A DNA stretch of 64,000 nucleotides from Planctomycetia bacterium (lineage in GTDB: Bacteria; Planctomycetota; Planctomycetia; Pirellulales; UBA1268): positions 88,123 to 152,122 of the forward strand of contig JAIOPD010000071.1 of the NCBI GenBank assembly GCA_021414115.1, in the 5' to 3' direction. Of the stretch, positions 44,497 through 52,735 are shown one piece after another. The position numbers and the translations under genes are program-made. A model generated the notes under the pieces. That model saw nothing but the letters and a program-made list of their open reading frames with translations. It did not search any database and had not been told where the DNA came from. Every line of letters starts with the position of its first letter. Within the stretch, counting starts at the first letter, position 1.

Positions 44497-44685
44497 ATGA
44501 CCATCGTCGGGGTGATTCTGTCCATCTTGGCCGCGGGCTTGGCGTTCTTGCTCGCCCGCGAAACCAAGCTCCGTCGGGCCCTTCAGGCTCTCTGCACCCG
44601 GCTCCTGGCCCGGCTCGTCGACACCCAACGCCGGCACTTTTCCGCTCATTCCGCAACCAACCGATCCCGTCCCCGCAGGAGATGA
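44497..44685 (+). CDS. Small single-helix membrane protein
   Basis: 62 aa from ATG 44497, with AAAAGGAG upstream. One membrane helix (MTIVGVILSILAAGLAFLLAR) is followed by a basic Arg-rich tail (KLRRALQALCTRLLARLVDTQRRHF...RPRRR). It lies 7 bp before the next membrane protein gene. No family recognised. Confidence 0.5.
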   Translation: MTIVGVILSILAAGLAFLLARETKLRRALQALCTRLLARLVDTQRRHFSAHSATNRSRPRRR

Positions 44686-44692
44686 CTGACCT

Positions 44693-45460
44693 ATGAATGC
44701 CTTGACCGGTTTTCTGGGCACGCTGTTCTGGGCCCTGCTCGCTCTCGCCCAGTTCGTGGCGGGCCTCCTAATGCGGGTGTTCATGGTCGTGCTCTGGCTG
44801 TGCTGGCCGCTTCTGATCATGGGCTTCCTGATCGCCACGGCCCAGTCTGCCGAAGCAGGCTGGTTCTCTTGGCTCTGGGGCTCTGATACGGAGCAGCTCG
44901 AACACTCACTGGAGGTCGCCCAGGAAGCCGCCCGGGTCGCGAGCCAGGCTGCCGAGGCACAGGCCCGGCACGCGGCGGCCCAAGCAGACCAGAACTCAAA
45001 GCTGGCGGAAACACTTGGCCAGCTATCGAGCGAGCGGAGCAACCTCGCCGACCATCTGCATGCCTTGATGGAATTCGGCCTGAAGGATTCGCAGTGGGCC
45101 GCGGCGATCAATGCCAGCGGGCCCCTGTTGGTCTGCATCACGGCGATCATCGTGGCCGGCTTGGCTCTCTGGCTCGTTGGTCGACCTGGAGAGAGCCAGC
45201 AGTCGGCGAAGCTAGCCGAGACCGTGGACCTGCTCATGGAAGAGATCGCCGTCTACAGGTCCGCGGACGACAGGCAGAACTACGGTTCCAGGCGGCTGTT
45301 GGGGCCGCGGGCTGCAAATCACACGACAGCCCTTGCACGGTTCGCGATTCCGGTGGGCCACGATCCCGAAGAGCCGACCTGGGAAGACGAGTTGCCTCCG
45401 GACGACGCTGACCCGGATGAGTCGCAACCAGCCAGCGACTCCGGACCGCTGCCGTTCTGA
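44693..45460 (+). CDS. Membrane protein with coiled coil
   Basis: 255 aa. Two or three N-terminal helices (LFWALLALAQFVAGLLMRVFMVVLWLCWPLLIMGFLIATAQ) are followed by an amphipathic Ala/Glu-rich region (LEHSLEVAQEAARVASQAAEAQARHAAAQADQNSKLAETLGQLSSE) that looks like a coiled coil. Another helix (LLVCITAIIVAGLALWLVG) and a charged Asp/Pro-rich C-terminus end the protein. Function unknown; probably co-transcribed with the 62-aa protein and with the DUF1257 gene 77 bp downstream. Confidence 0.6.
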   Translation: MNALTGFLGTLFWALLALAQFVAGLLMRVFMVVLWLCWPLLIMGFLIATAQSAEAGWFSWLWGSDTEQLEHSLEVAQEAARVASQAAEAQARHAAAQADQNSKLAETLGQLSSERSNLADHLHALMEFGLKDSQWAAAINASGPLLVCITAIIVAGLALWLVGRPGESQQSAKLAETVDLLMEEIAVYRSADDRQNYGSRRLLGPRAANHTTALARFAIPVGHDPEEPTWEDELPPDDADPDESQPASDSGPLPF

Positions 45461-45537
45461 CGCCCGAGCCCCTGAAGACCAGCCTCGGACCATGAATTCA
45501 ATCCCCGCTCTATGACAACAAAAAGGAGACCCCGGCC

Positions 45538-45906
45538 TTGAGCCACATCGTCGAGATCAAAACTGAAATACGGGACGAGGCGGCGGTGAAAGCCGCCTGT
45601 GCCCGCCTGAATCTCTCCCAGCCCGAACACAAGACCGTCCGGCTGTACAACGCCACCGCGACCGGCCTGTGCGTCCAGCTTCCCCAATGGCAATACCCCG
45701 TCGTGTGCAACCTCCAGACCGGCCAAGTGAGCTACGACAACTTCAACGGCCACTGGGGCGAGCAGAAGCACCTGAACGCGTTCCTGCAGGGCTACGCCGT
45801 CGAGAAGGCCAAGATCGAGGCCCGCAAGAAGGGCCACTCGGTCACTGAGAGCCAGCTGCAGGACGGCTCGATCCGTGTCACCGTTCGTGTGGGAGGTGCC
45901 GCCTGA
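45538..45906 (+). CDS. DUF1257 (Ycf35-like) protein
   Basis: 122 aa, TTG start with AAAAAGGAG. It begins MSHIVEIKTEIRDEAAVKAACARLNL and continues TATGLCVQLPQWQYPVVCNLQTGQVSYDNFNGHWGEQKHLNAFLQGYAVEKAKIEARKKGHSVTES. These are the hallmarks of DUF1257, related to the chloroplast/cyanobacterial Ycf35. Biochemical role unknown. It overlaps DUF2997 by one base (TGATG). It is repeatedly found beside DUF2997 and a Ycf46-like AAA ATPase, as here. Confidence 0.88.
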   Translation: MSHIVEIKTEIRDEAAVKAACARLNLSQPEHKTVRLYNATATGLCVQLPQWQYPVVCNLQTGQVSYDNFNGHWGEQKHLNAFLQGYAVEKAKIEARKKGHSVTESQLQDGSIRVTVRVGGAA

Positions 45907-46121
45907 TGAGCACCCCCACCAGCACCAGCGAGAAGAAGATCGAGATCACGGTCTCGCCCGAGGGCACTGTGAGCATCAAGACCTCGGGATTCACCGGCGG
46001 CTCCTGCCGGGGTGCCACGCGGGACATCGAGCGGGCCCTTGGCGTATCCGGCCGCGAGAGCCTGCTGCCCGAGTTCTACAACCAGACCGGGGCCGGCGAG
46101 CAGCTCCGGCAGGGCCACTAA
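45906..46121 (+). CDS. DUF2997 small protein
   Basis: 71 aa. KKIEITVSPEGTVSIKTSGFTGGSCRGATRDIERALGVSGRESLLPEFYNQ is a full DUF2997 pattern (two strands, GFxGxSC, then a helix). Translationally coupled to DUF1257. Function unknown; the two families almost always travel together, so they probably act in one complex or pathway. Confidence 0.88.
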   Translation: MSTPTSTSEKKIEITVSPEGTVSIKTSGFTGGSCRGATRDIERALGVSGRESLLPEFYNQTGAGEQLRQGH

Positions 46122-46134
46122 GGGCGGGCTCCAC

Positions 46135-46203
46135 GGCGGCGGCGAATTCACCGCCGCCATGAATCTGGGCGTGGATGGCGGAAATGGACTCGTTTCCGCC
46201 ATC
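46135..46203 (+). terminator. Two consecutive hairpins after DUF2997
   Basis: First is a 24-bp near-palindrome GGCGGCGGCGAA/TTCACCGCCGCC (46135-46158, one mismatch). Second is an 11-bp perfect stem GATGGCGGAAA/TTTCCGCCATC with an 8-nt loop (46174-46203). They lie between DUF2997 and the next gene, probably tuning read-through or mRNA stability. Confidence 0.5.
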
Positions 46204-46257
46204 TATCCCAGCCCGGCCCGGCCGCCACCACCTCCCCACCCCAGGATTCAGAAGTCT

Positions 46258-46683
46258 ATGCCCACCCCCAACACTCCAGCAGACCCCGGCGACGAGTTCC
46301 GGCAGATCATTGCCCAGTTCCGTCAGGCTGAGCAGGCACGCATGGACGACGCCAAGAAGCGGCTGCGGACCCAGGTTCTTCCCCGGCTCGTACAGCAACG
46401 GGTCGCCAACATTGAGGCGGCCTACAGCGGCTTCGGTGACTCGGGGGCGATCGACGGGCTCCAGTTTCGAGACGCAGCCGGACAACGAGTGGACCGAACG
46501 ACCCTGCCCCTGGAGGTCATCGAGCAACTGGAAAACTGCATTTACGAGTTCCTGCCGGCCGGCTTCGAGATCAACGACGGCGGCCAAGGGTCCGTGCTGA
46601 TCGAGACCCTGACGGCCAAGGTCACGATCCAGCATCAGAACTACACCGAGCCCCGCGACAGCACCCGGGAGTTCACGCTCTGA
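46258..46683 (+). CDS. DUF6878-like protein
   Basis: 141 aa from ATG 46258 (MPTPNTPADPGDEFRQIIAQF). A helical N-terminal half is followed by a segment ending LPAGFEINDGGQGSVLIETLTAKVTIQHQNY. This G-E-INDGGxGxV pattern is what I associate with DUF6878. The name is from memory and should be checked. The track frame to 46012 includes non-coding hairpins. Overlaps the next gene by one base (TGATG). Confidence 0.6.
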   Translation: MPTPNTPADPGDEFRQIIAQFRQAEQARMDDAKKRLRTQVLPRLVQQRVANIEAAYSGFGDSGAIDGLQFRDAAGQRVDRTTLPLEVIEQLENCIYEFLPAGFEINDGGQGSVLIETLTAKVTIQHQNYTEPRDSTREFTL

Positions 46684-47021
46684 TGGCACATCCCTATCAC
46701 CACGCTGTGTCGTCGGCCAAGAAATACGGCGGCGAGCCAGACGAATACATCCGGCTGCACGAATGGCTCGACGGCAGCAAGGCCCACCTGGCTGACTTCC
46801 GGCACCGTGCGCTACGGCATCACAGCGAGGGCATCTTCATGCTGGAGGCCCTGTTTGGCGCCACCATCACGCTCTCGACCGGCAGGGTTGTCCCAGTCCG
46901 AGTCATCGGCGAGCAGCACGTCCTCGAAGACCTCGGCCGGATTCCCACTGTGGCTGACTGGCTGGGAAAGATTCAGCCCGAGCGTTGGATGTTGGGGAAA
47001 AACAGTGGGGAGCAGGCATGA
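46683..47021 (+). CDS. DUF6915-like protein
   Basis: 112 aa. MAHPYHHAVSSAKKYGGEPDEYIRLHEWLDGSKAHLADFRHRALRHHSEGIFMLEALFG is rich in histidines with spacing suggestive of a metal site (HHA, H-x-W, H, DFRHRALRHH). VRVIGEQHVLEDLGRIPTVADWL ends it. I recall this as DUF6915, common in diverse bacteria and phages. Function unknown. Translationally coupled to the preceding gene; its stop lies in a strong hairpin. Confidence 0.65.
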   Translation: MAHPYHHAVSSAKKYGGEPDEYIRLHEWLDGSKAHLADFRHRALRHHSEGIFMLEALFGATITLSTGRVVPVRVIGEQHVLEDLGRIPTVADWLGKIQPERWMLGKNSGEQA

Positions 47022-47035
47022 GCCTGCTCCCCACT
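47004..47035. terminator. 14-bp perfect hairpin over the stop codon
   Basis: AGTGGGGAGCAGGC, loop ATGA, then GCCTGCTCCCCACT. The loop contains the TGA stop of the DUF6915-like gene. It probably ends transcription between this operon and the convergent gene. Confidence 0.6.
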
Positions 47036-47071
47036 CCATCAACCCGCACTCGATGACCGACTCCGACGGCT

Positions 47072-47614
47072 CTATCTCCAGCGGCGACTCGTGCCTCGCG
47101 TAAAAGATTCAAACTTCTTCAACCCCTCCTTTAGATAATGCGCGAGGTGGCTCTTGCTGCTCATATAGTCACCAGCGTGGTCGGCGCTGCCGCGGGCATC
47201 GCTCAATAAGCTCGCAATGCTCGAAGCAGTCAGTCGTATGTCATGCTGCCCGGCAAACATCACCTTGATGAAAAGCGTCCGATCCTCGAATCGCTGCTCG
47301 TCGATGAACGCCTTCAACTTACGAGTCTCCGGAGTTGGCAAGTGATTCGACATATCTGAGCCGAATTCGGGCATCCAGCATGCGTTAACCTCGCTCCTTG
47401 GACGCCGCCTTGCCCGGGCAGCTTCGGCGAGATCGGCGGCCTCCGCCAGCGCAATCACCTCACAGACAAGTATCGCTTGGGTGTCCGTAATTGCACCCGG
47501 CGCGAGGGGCAGCGGGAAACTGCTGACGCGTCGCGGTGCGTGCGGGACGCGGCCCGCCGTGCCGTCGTCCTTCTGATCTTCACGGTTCTTCTCCTTGGGT
47601 TTCCAGCCGTTCAT
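47072..47614 (-). CDS. Hypothetical protein
   Basis: 180 aa from ATG 47614 (MNGWKPKEKNREDQKDDG), preceded by AAGGAA; the track start at 47692 lacks one. The N-terminal 40 residues are charged and likely disordered. Then a helical region (ITDTQAILVCEVIALAEAADLAEAARARRRP) and a C-terminal domain (RKLKAFIDEQRFEDRTLFIKVMFAGQHDIRLTASSIASLLS...YMSSKSHLAHYLKEGLKKF). No family recognised. Transcribed toward the hairpin at 47.0 kb. Confidence 0.5.
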   Translation of the reverse strand: MNGWKPKEKNREDQKDDGTAGRVPHAPRRVSSFPLPLAPGAITDTQAILVCEVIALAEAADLAEAARARRRPRSEVNACWMPEFGSDMSNHLPTPETRKLKAFIDEQRFEDRTLFIKVMFAGQHDIRLTASSIASLLSDARGSADHAGDYMSSKSHLAHYLKEGLKKFESFTRGTSRRWR

Positions 47615-47732
47615 GTTCGGTTCCTTGTACGAAAGCATGTGATATTGATGCGGCCACGTGGACGCACCCTCCGCCCGAAACTTACCGGTCACGGGCGGCG
47701 ATTACTCTCCGCGAAAACGCAGAGATCCTCGG

Positions 47733-48296
47733 TCACACACTGACGGCCGCATTTTCCCCAGCGGAGACAGACGATCGCGGCCAGGGCGAGCGCCGGCCCC
47801 CAACCGGCATTTCCCACACGACTTTCTCCTTCTGGGCGGATCTGCGCCACGACCGTGAAGGCTGTGAGGATTCTATTTCGTCATCATCGGCGGCCCGGTA
47901 TTCGTCGTCGTCCCCCGATTCGCTGTCGTTTCCACCAGGATGGTCATCACCGTCGCCGTCGCCGTCGCCACGGCCGTCGCCGCCCTCCCCTCCAGCGCTC
48001 TCGTCGCTGTCGTCTTCACCGTCCTGGTCTGCGACTTCCCAATCTTTGAGGGCCGTATTCCAACGATGGAGATCGGCTGGCACGCCTTGGTCACCGACGG
48101 CCATTTTCAGGCAGGCCTGCACCACGCAGGCCGCAACATGAAACCCACGGGCACGAGCGGCCTCTAACTGCTTCAACATCAGCTCCATGCGGATGACAGT
48201 GTGAGCACACCCGTAGCCGACGACTCTGAAAAGAGCCAAGGGGAGCAGTTGCACAACCGCTCCCCTTGGCGACGAACACGGAAAGGGCTTCTTCAC
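47733..48296 (-). CDS. Short paralogue of the downstream-numbered acidic protein, possibly truncated
   Basis: 187 aa in the track. The part LEAARARGFHVAACVVQACLKMAVGDQ... NTALKDWE parallels CVELAEQRGVHVPPGVVKACIKMASMSEED...TNDWKS in the gene at 48293-49168, and an Asp/Gly-rich tail (DGRGDGDGDGDDHPG) follows. The first 35 codons overlap a strong hairpin (48236-48269), so the real start may be the ATG at 48188. It looks like a duplicated, N-terminally shortened copy that may or may not be expressed. Confidence 0.4.
   Translation of the reverse strand: MKKPFPCSSPRGAVVQLLPLALFRVVGYGCAHTVIRMELMLKQLEAARARGFHVAACVVQACLKMAVGDQGVPADLHRWNTALKDWEVADQDGEDDSDESAGGEGGDGRGDGDGDGDDHPGGNDSESGDDDEYRAADDDEIESSQPSRSWRRSAQKEKVVWEMPVGGRRSPWPRSSVSAGENAAVSV
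48236..48269. terminator. Hairpin between the two acidic paralogues
   Basis: CCAAGGGGAGC, 12-nt loop, then its exact complement GCTCCCCTTGG. It sits just downstream (in the minus-strand sense) of the 48293-49168 gene and is probably its terminator. Confidence 0.5.
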
Positions 48297-49168
48297 TCAA
48301 AGCCGGCGTATTGCCGACCCTGCCAGTCCGCCCGCTGGGACTCGACGTATTCGGCATAGGCTTGGGCTTCGAGGAGGTCACCACTGGGCGGATCGCCGGC
48401 ATCGGCCCCAGGATCACCGTCGTCGTCGTCACGGTCTTCGTCGCCGTCGTCGCGACCACCGCCGTCATCGGAATCGTCATCAGGCTCGTCGTCCTCGGCA
48501 TCACGGTCGTCATCATCGGCGTCCGCCACCGATTTCCAATCATTCGTCCGGGGGTCCCAAACAAAATCGCTTGGATTTCGCCTGTACGCCGCAAAGTCTT
48601 CTTCGCTCATGGACGCCATCTTGATGCACGCCTTCACGACGCCGGGGGGAACATGCACGCCCCGCTGTTCAGCAAGTTCCACACATTGCTGCACGGAGTC
48701 AATCGACTCCTGCTCGCACCCTTCGTTGAACTGCCACCAGACGTCTAGCGTCGAGGCGAGCTGCCGGCTACACACGGCATGTTGTGTGACGCACTCGATC
48801 TCAAAGGCGTCCGCGGGCATCGGCCATTCCTCGCCGTAGAGCGCCTCCAAAGGCACCGGCTGAAGGCGTCCACTCCGACCTTGCGGGCATCGGCACGCAT
48901 CACCGTCTAGGTTCTCGATCACGAACGGAAGACGCGATTTGGTGCCATGCCTTTCGATGCGATCCACATCACTCCATTCGAACGGTTGCTGACTCGCTCG
49001 ACAGGCATAACGCCACTCCTGTTGGGTCGGCGATCTCACGCTGCCCAGCTCAAGCGTTTCCAAGCACTGCACAAGCAGCCACTCGTGTTCACGGCTGACG
49101 TCGTAGACCACCCAGCGACCACCTTCCCCTGCTGGCTCGGGGTTCTTCTGATTTTCTGGCTGAAACAC
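48293..49168 (-). CDS. Acidic-tailed hypothetical protein
   Basis: 291 aa from GTG 49168, with AAGGAG 7 nt upstream; the track uses a TTG at 49189. The first 175 residues look globular: GGRWVVYDVSREHEWLLVQCLETLELGSV, QQEWRYACRASQQPFEWSDV and four or more cysteines. The last about 90 residues are dominated by Asp/Glu/Gly (DDDDRDAEDDEPDDDSDDGG). Acidic tails like this can mimic nucleic acid or recruit basic partners, but no function is known. Paralogue at 47733-48296. Confidence 0.55.
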   Translation of the reverse strand: MFQPENQKNPEPAGEGGRWVVYDVSREHEWLLVQCLETLELGSVRSPTQQEWRYACRASQQPFEWSDVDRIERHGTKSRLPFVIENLDGDACRCPQGRSGRLQPVPLEALYGEEWPMPADAFEIECVTQHAVCSRQLASTLDVWWQFNEGCEQESIDSVQQCVELAEQRGVHVPPGVVKACIKMASMSEEDFAAYRRNPSDFVWDPRTNDWKSVADADDDDRDAEDDEPDDDSDDGGGRDDGDEDRDDDDGDPGADAGDPPSGDLLEAQAYAEYVESQRADWQGRQYAGFE

Positions 49169-49425
49169 AGGATCGCTCCTTAACAACACGCACTTTTAAA
49201 CCCCGCAGTTCTTCGCACCCACGCGGATGCACTGCGGTCTCAGCAACGGTAGCGGGAGCCAACACGAAAGGCTCTCCGCGAAAACGAACAGACCTGAGGC
49301 GATGTTCCCAGGGGCGTCCCTTCTGTGTCGGTCGCATTCTTTCCGAAACCCGGGCCACCCCTTCGGCGATCAGCCCGACCGCCGTTTCCACCTCTCAGCC
49401 ACCACAACACATACATGGAGAGCTC

Positions 49426-50982
49426 ATGCCTAAGAACACTCCGTCTGCAAACCGACAACCACCCGTTCCGCCTTCTCTTCCGTCGCTCGCCACCCGCCTC
49501 CACGAACTCATCTCGGCCTGCTTCACCGGACTGTGGGTCCAGACGAACGAGCCCTCCGAAGCCACCCGCGACCTGACGACCCTATGCCGCACCGAAGGCT
49601 GGCGGCTCGGCACCTGGGACTGCGACCGCGGCATGACGTTCCCGCTGGAGCCAGTCCAGATGCCCGGGGTGACCGATGCCCAAGATCCGCTCGCCGTCAT
49701 CCGGGCGCTGCCGCAGGTCGCCAACGGCTCCGGGACGACCCTCGTGGTCTTCGAGAGCCTGCACCGGTTCCTCGGGGCCACGGAGATCATCCAGGCCCTC
49801 GCCCGGCAGATTCATGCGGGCAAGAACAGCCGGTGCTTCATCGTGGTGCTCGCGCCGATCGTCCAGATCCCCGCGGAACTGGACAAGCTCTTCACGGTCG
49901 TCGATCGCGAGCTGCCCGGCCGTGCGCAACTGGAGGAGATCGCCCGCGGGGTTGCTACGCAGGACGGCGAACTGCCCGAGGGCGACGAACTGGCCCGCGT
50001 GATCGAGGCTGCCGCAGGGCTCACCGCCAGCGAGGCCGAGAACGCCTACAGCCTGGCCCTGGTTCGGCACGGCAAGCTGGAGCCCGAGACGCTCTGGGAA
50101 CTGAAGAGCCAACAGCTAAAAAAGAGCGGGCTCGTTTCCCTTCACAGGGGCACCGAGTCGTTCGACCAGCTCGGGGGCTTGGAGAACCTCAAGGCGTTTT
50201 GCCTGCGGGCCATGCGCCGCCAGAGCGAAGGCACCGTCAGCAACAGGCCCCGCGGCGTCCTACTGCTCTCTCCTCCCGGCTGCGGCAAATCCCAGTTCGC
50301 GAAGGCACTGGGCAATGAGACCGGCAGGCCCACAGTCGTGCTCGATGTCGGGAACCTGCTGGGAAGTCTCGTGGGTCAGTCGGAGAGCAACGTCCGTGCA
50401 GCCCTCAAGTTGGCCGACGCGATGGCCCCGTGTGTCCTGTTCTGCGACGAGATCGAGAAGGCACTGGCTGGGGCGACGAGTTCGGGCCAGACAGATTCCG
50501 GCGTCACAGCCCGCGTGTTCGGCTCGCTGCTCACGTGGCTGAACGATCATGACTCGGACGTCTTCTTCGTCGGCACCTGCAATGACGCCTCGAAGTTGCC
50601 GCCAGAGTTCGCAAGGGCCGAGAGGTTCGACGGCGTGTTCTTCGTCGATCTCCCCGGCCGTGACCAGAAGGACGGTATCTGGTCGATCTATCAGCGGCAC
50701 TACGGGCTGGACGCGAAGCAGGCCCGGCCGGACGACGCCAACTGGACTGGGGCCGAGATCAAGTCGTGCTGCAGGCTGGCGTCACTCTTGGACGTACCGC
50801 TCGTTCAGGCCGCGCAGAACGTCGTACCCGTGGCTGTCACTGCGGGCGACAAGATCGAGAGCCTGCGGCAGTGGGCTTCCGGTCGGTGCCTCTCGGCGGA
50901 TCGGGCGGGGGTGTATTCGCGGGTGGAAAGTGGCAGTGGCGGTCGAGTCAGGCGGGTGGTGAGGGAGCCGGGGGTGAATTGA
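49426..50982 (+). CDS. Ycf46-like AAA+ ATPase
   Basis: 518 aa. Residues 20-215 form a Ycf46-type N-domain (LATRLHELISACFTGLWVQTNEPSEATRDLTTL, NGSGTTLVVFESLHRFL, CFIVVLAPIVQIPAELDKLFTVVDRELPGR). The AAA+ core follows: Walker A SPPGCGKSQFAKAL, Walker B CVLFCDEIEKAL, sensor 1 VFFVGTCNDASKLPPEF and the arginine-finger region ARAERFDGVFFVDLPGR. The C-terminal lid is WTGAEIKSCCRLASLLD. It is presumably the energy-using part of the DUF1257/DUF2997 module; substrate unknown. Convergent with the lectin-like gene. Confidence 0.9.
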   Translation: MPKNTPSANRQPPVPPSLPSLATRLHELISACFTGLWVQTNEPSEATRDLTTLCRTEGWRLGTWDCDRGMTFPLEPVQMPGVTDAQDPLAVIRALPQVANGSGTTLVVFESLHRFLGATEIIQALARQIHAGKNSRCFIVVLAPIVQIPAELDKLFTVVDRELPGRAQLEEIARGVATQDGELPEGDELARVIEAAAGLTASEAENAYSLALVRHGKLEPETLWELKSQQLKKSGLVSLHRGTESFDQLGGLENLKAFCLRAMRRQSEGTVSNRPRGVLLLSPPGCGKSQFAKALGNETGRPTVVLDVGNLLGSLVGQSESNVRAALKLADAMAPCVLFCDEIEKALAGATSSGQTDSGVTARVFGSLLTWLNDHDSDVFFVGTCNDASKLPPEFARAERFDGVFFVDLPGRDQKDGIWSIYQRHYGLDAKQARPDDANWTGAEIKSCCRLASLLDVPLVQAAQNVVPVAVTAGDKIESLRQWASGRCLSADRAGVYSRVESGSGGRVRRVVREPGVN

Positions 50983-50990
50983 CCGCCGCT

Positions 50991-51836
50991 CTATTCGTCC
51001 CATTCACACAGGTAGCCCTCAACAAATCCAGCGACATCTGGTTGAGCGATTCTTCCGCCCGTGTCTCCTCGCGTAGTAGCGAGAAACTTGTTATCACCGC
51101 CTTTACCGGCTGGAACAGGCGAAGCAACTCCAGTCGTCCAGACCCAGCGACCATCTACTTCGCGCCCGCCAAGCCAACTTCGCTTTCCGACTCGAAGCGA
51201 ATACAGAAACTCAAACTCCTCCGGCGTTTCTCCGCACGCCAGATAGCCCCCCACTTCTCGACATTGCTGCTGCGCTTCCGACCACGAGATAGAGCCCGGC
51301 ATGGCATAGAACTTGTAGTGGTGCCCGGTCTTGGGCCACTTGGTTGCATCAGCCGGAATTACAGGCTTGGGCCGAGGTCGCGGCGTACGAATGATTGCAT
51401 GCTCTGCTAGCTGCCCGTCCAGTTGTTGCGATTCTCGTCTTACTGCTTCAGCACGCTTGTCGTTTCCCTGTCTGACGTAGTCTCGCTCAACATCGCGGTA
51501 CTCAGACAGCAACTTGTTTTTCGCACGAGTCAGGTCGCGCTTTGCCTGCTCCACGGCACCCTTCAAAAGTTGCAGCGTCGGCATTTCCCCTCTCTGTAGC
51601 GACGCCTCAGCAGCCTCAATTGACTTCTTAAGGTCGAGGTCGCCTCTTCCTTGTGCCGTCGCAAGTTTTCCTTGGATGTACTCAGCGAGAGACTTGGTCT
51701 CTTTTTCTACGGACTCGTTGTAGACGGCTACCGCTTTGTCGAGTCGCTCTTGCAGCGGATCTCCTTGTGCTGAAGCCTCGGCCCCGATTAAGGCAACTAA
51801 GGTCACAGCCATTGCGCACAGAGACCGCAAAGTCAT
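50991..51836 (-). CDS. Exported coiled-coil protein with C-type-lectin-like domain
   Basis: 281 aa. Signal peptide (LCAMAVTLVALIGAEASAQ). Residues 25-145 are a charged coiled coil (EKETKSLAEYIQGKLATAQ...KNKLLSEYRDVERDYVRQGN). Residues about 165-281 match a C-type lectin fold: GHHYKFYAMPGSISWSEAQQQCREVGGYLACGETPEEFEFLYSL, RSWLGGREVDGRWVWTTG and an ending GYLCEWDE. The WIGG- and WxW-like turns are clear. It probably binds sugar or protein at the cell surface. Confidence 0.75.
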   Translation of the reverse strand: MTLRSLCAMAVTLVALIGAEASAQGDPLQERLDKAVAVYNESVEKETKSLAEYIQGKLATAQGRGDLDLKKSIEAAEASLQRGEMPTLQLLKGAVEQAKRDLTRAKNKLLSEYRDVERDYVRQGNDKRAEAVRRESQQLDGQLAEHAIIRTPRPRPKPVIPADATKWPKTGHHYKFYAMPGSISWSEAQQQCREVGGYLACGETPEEFEFLYSLRVGKRSWLGGREVDGRWVWTTGVASPVPAGKGGDNKFLATTRGDTGGRIAQPDVAGFVEGYLCEWDE

Positions 51837-51973
51837 CGCGTTTCACTCCTTGTTCGATCCGTTCGTTAGCCGACAAACCGCCACCTAGGGTACCCCTCCG
51901 TATAGCGAGCGTCCACCTCGGGATACAGCCATCTGGGACTAGCCGTTTCACTCCTTCACCCAGCAGGAATCAC

Positions 51974-52735
51974 ATGTCCGCAGCAACCACCACCGAGCCC
52001 ACAACCGGCCAGAGCACATCTCGCCGGACCACAACTCAGCCCACCAATACGCCCGTCACCCAGACCACCCCCAACGCCACCCAGAGGCTCCGCACCACCA
52101 TGGCCGCCGTGAAACTCGCCTTCACGTGGCTGGGCGTCCGTAAGACTCTCGCCCCGGAGCAGCGAACTACGGCAGCCCGAGCGTTTCATGCCGACCGGGA
52201 ACTTCTCTCGGCCAGCAAACTCATCCTCGACCTCAAACATCCCGCCTACCGTGCCGTTGCTGCCGTTCGCTCGGAAGCCTCGTCGTACTGGCGCACGGTC
52301 ACGCTGCCGTTTCCTGAGGCTGGCATTCGGCTTCTTCCGCAGAACTCGCTCGGGCTGTTCGCGACCACCATGCAGACGTACCGCGAGCGTCTTCAGGAAG
52401 CGGCCCGAGAACTTGCCAGCCAGTACGACACGATCAAGAGTGAAGCAGAACGCAGACTCGGCACGCTCTTCAACGCCAGCGACTATCCCAGCACGCTCGA
52501 CGGCTTGTTCGATATGGAATGGAGCGTGGTCCCGATTGAGCCGCCGAATTATCTCGTGGCCGTGAACCCCGAAGTATTCCAGCAAGAGCAAGCCCGAGTC
52601 CGTGAGCGATTCGAGAGTGCTGTCGAGTTGGCCGAGCAGGCTTTCGCCACGGAACTCCAGCGGCTCACGGCTCATCTCGCTGAAAGGCTCACGGGCCTAC
52701 ACGACGGCCAGCCGAAGGTCTTTCGTGATTCGGCC
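51974..52735 (+). pseudogene. DUF3150-like gene, 3'-truncated by IS3 debris
   Basis: From ATG 51974 (MSAATTTEPTTGQST) the frame matches the intact gene at 55017 closely, including MAAVKLAFTWLGVRKTLAPEQRTTAARAFHADRELL, YWRTVTLPFPEAGIRLLPQ and ERLTGLHDGQPKVFRDSA. At 52735 the similarity stops abruptly, and what follows is the end of a transposase. About 85 C-terminal codons are missing, so the copy is probably inactive. The 676-aa track ORF is a chimera. Confidence 0.75.

Noticed and set aside
50991-51836. Diversity-generating retroelement at the lectin-like gene
   Set aside because: No reverse transcriptase, accessory gene or template repeat is visible within the window.
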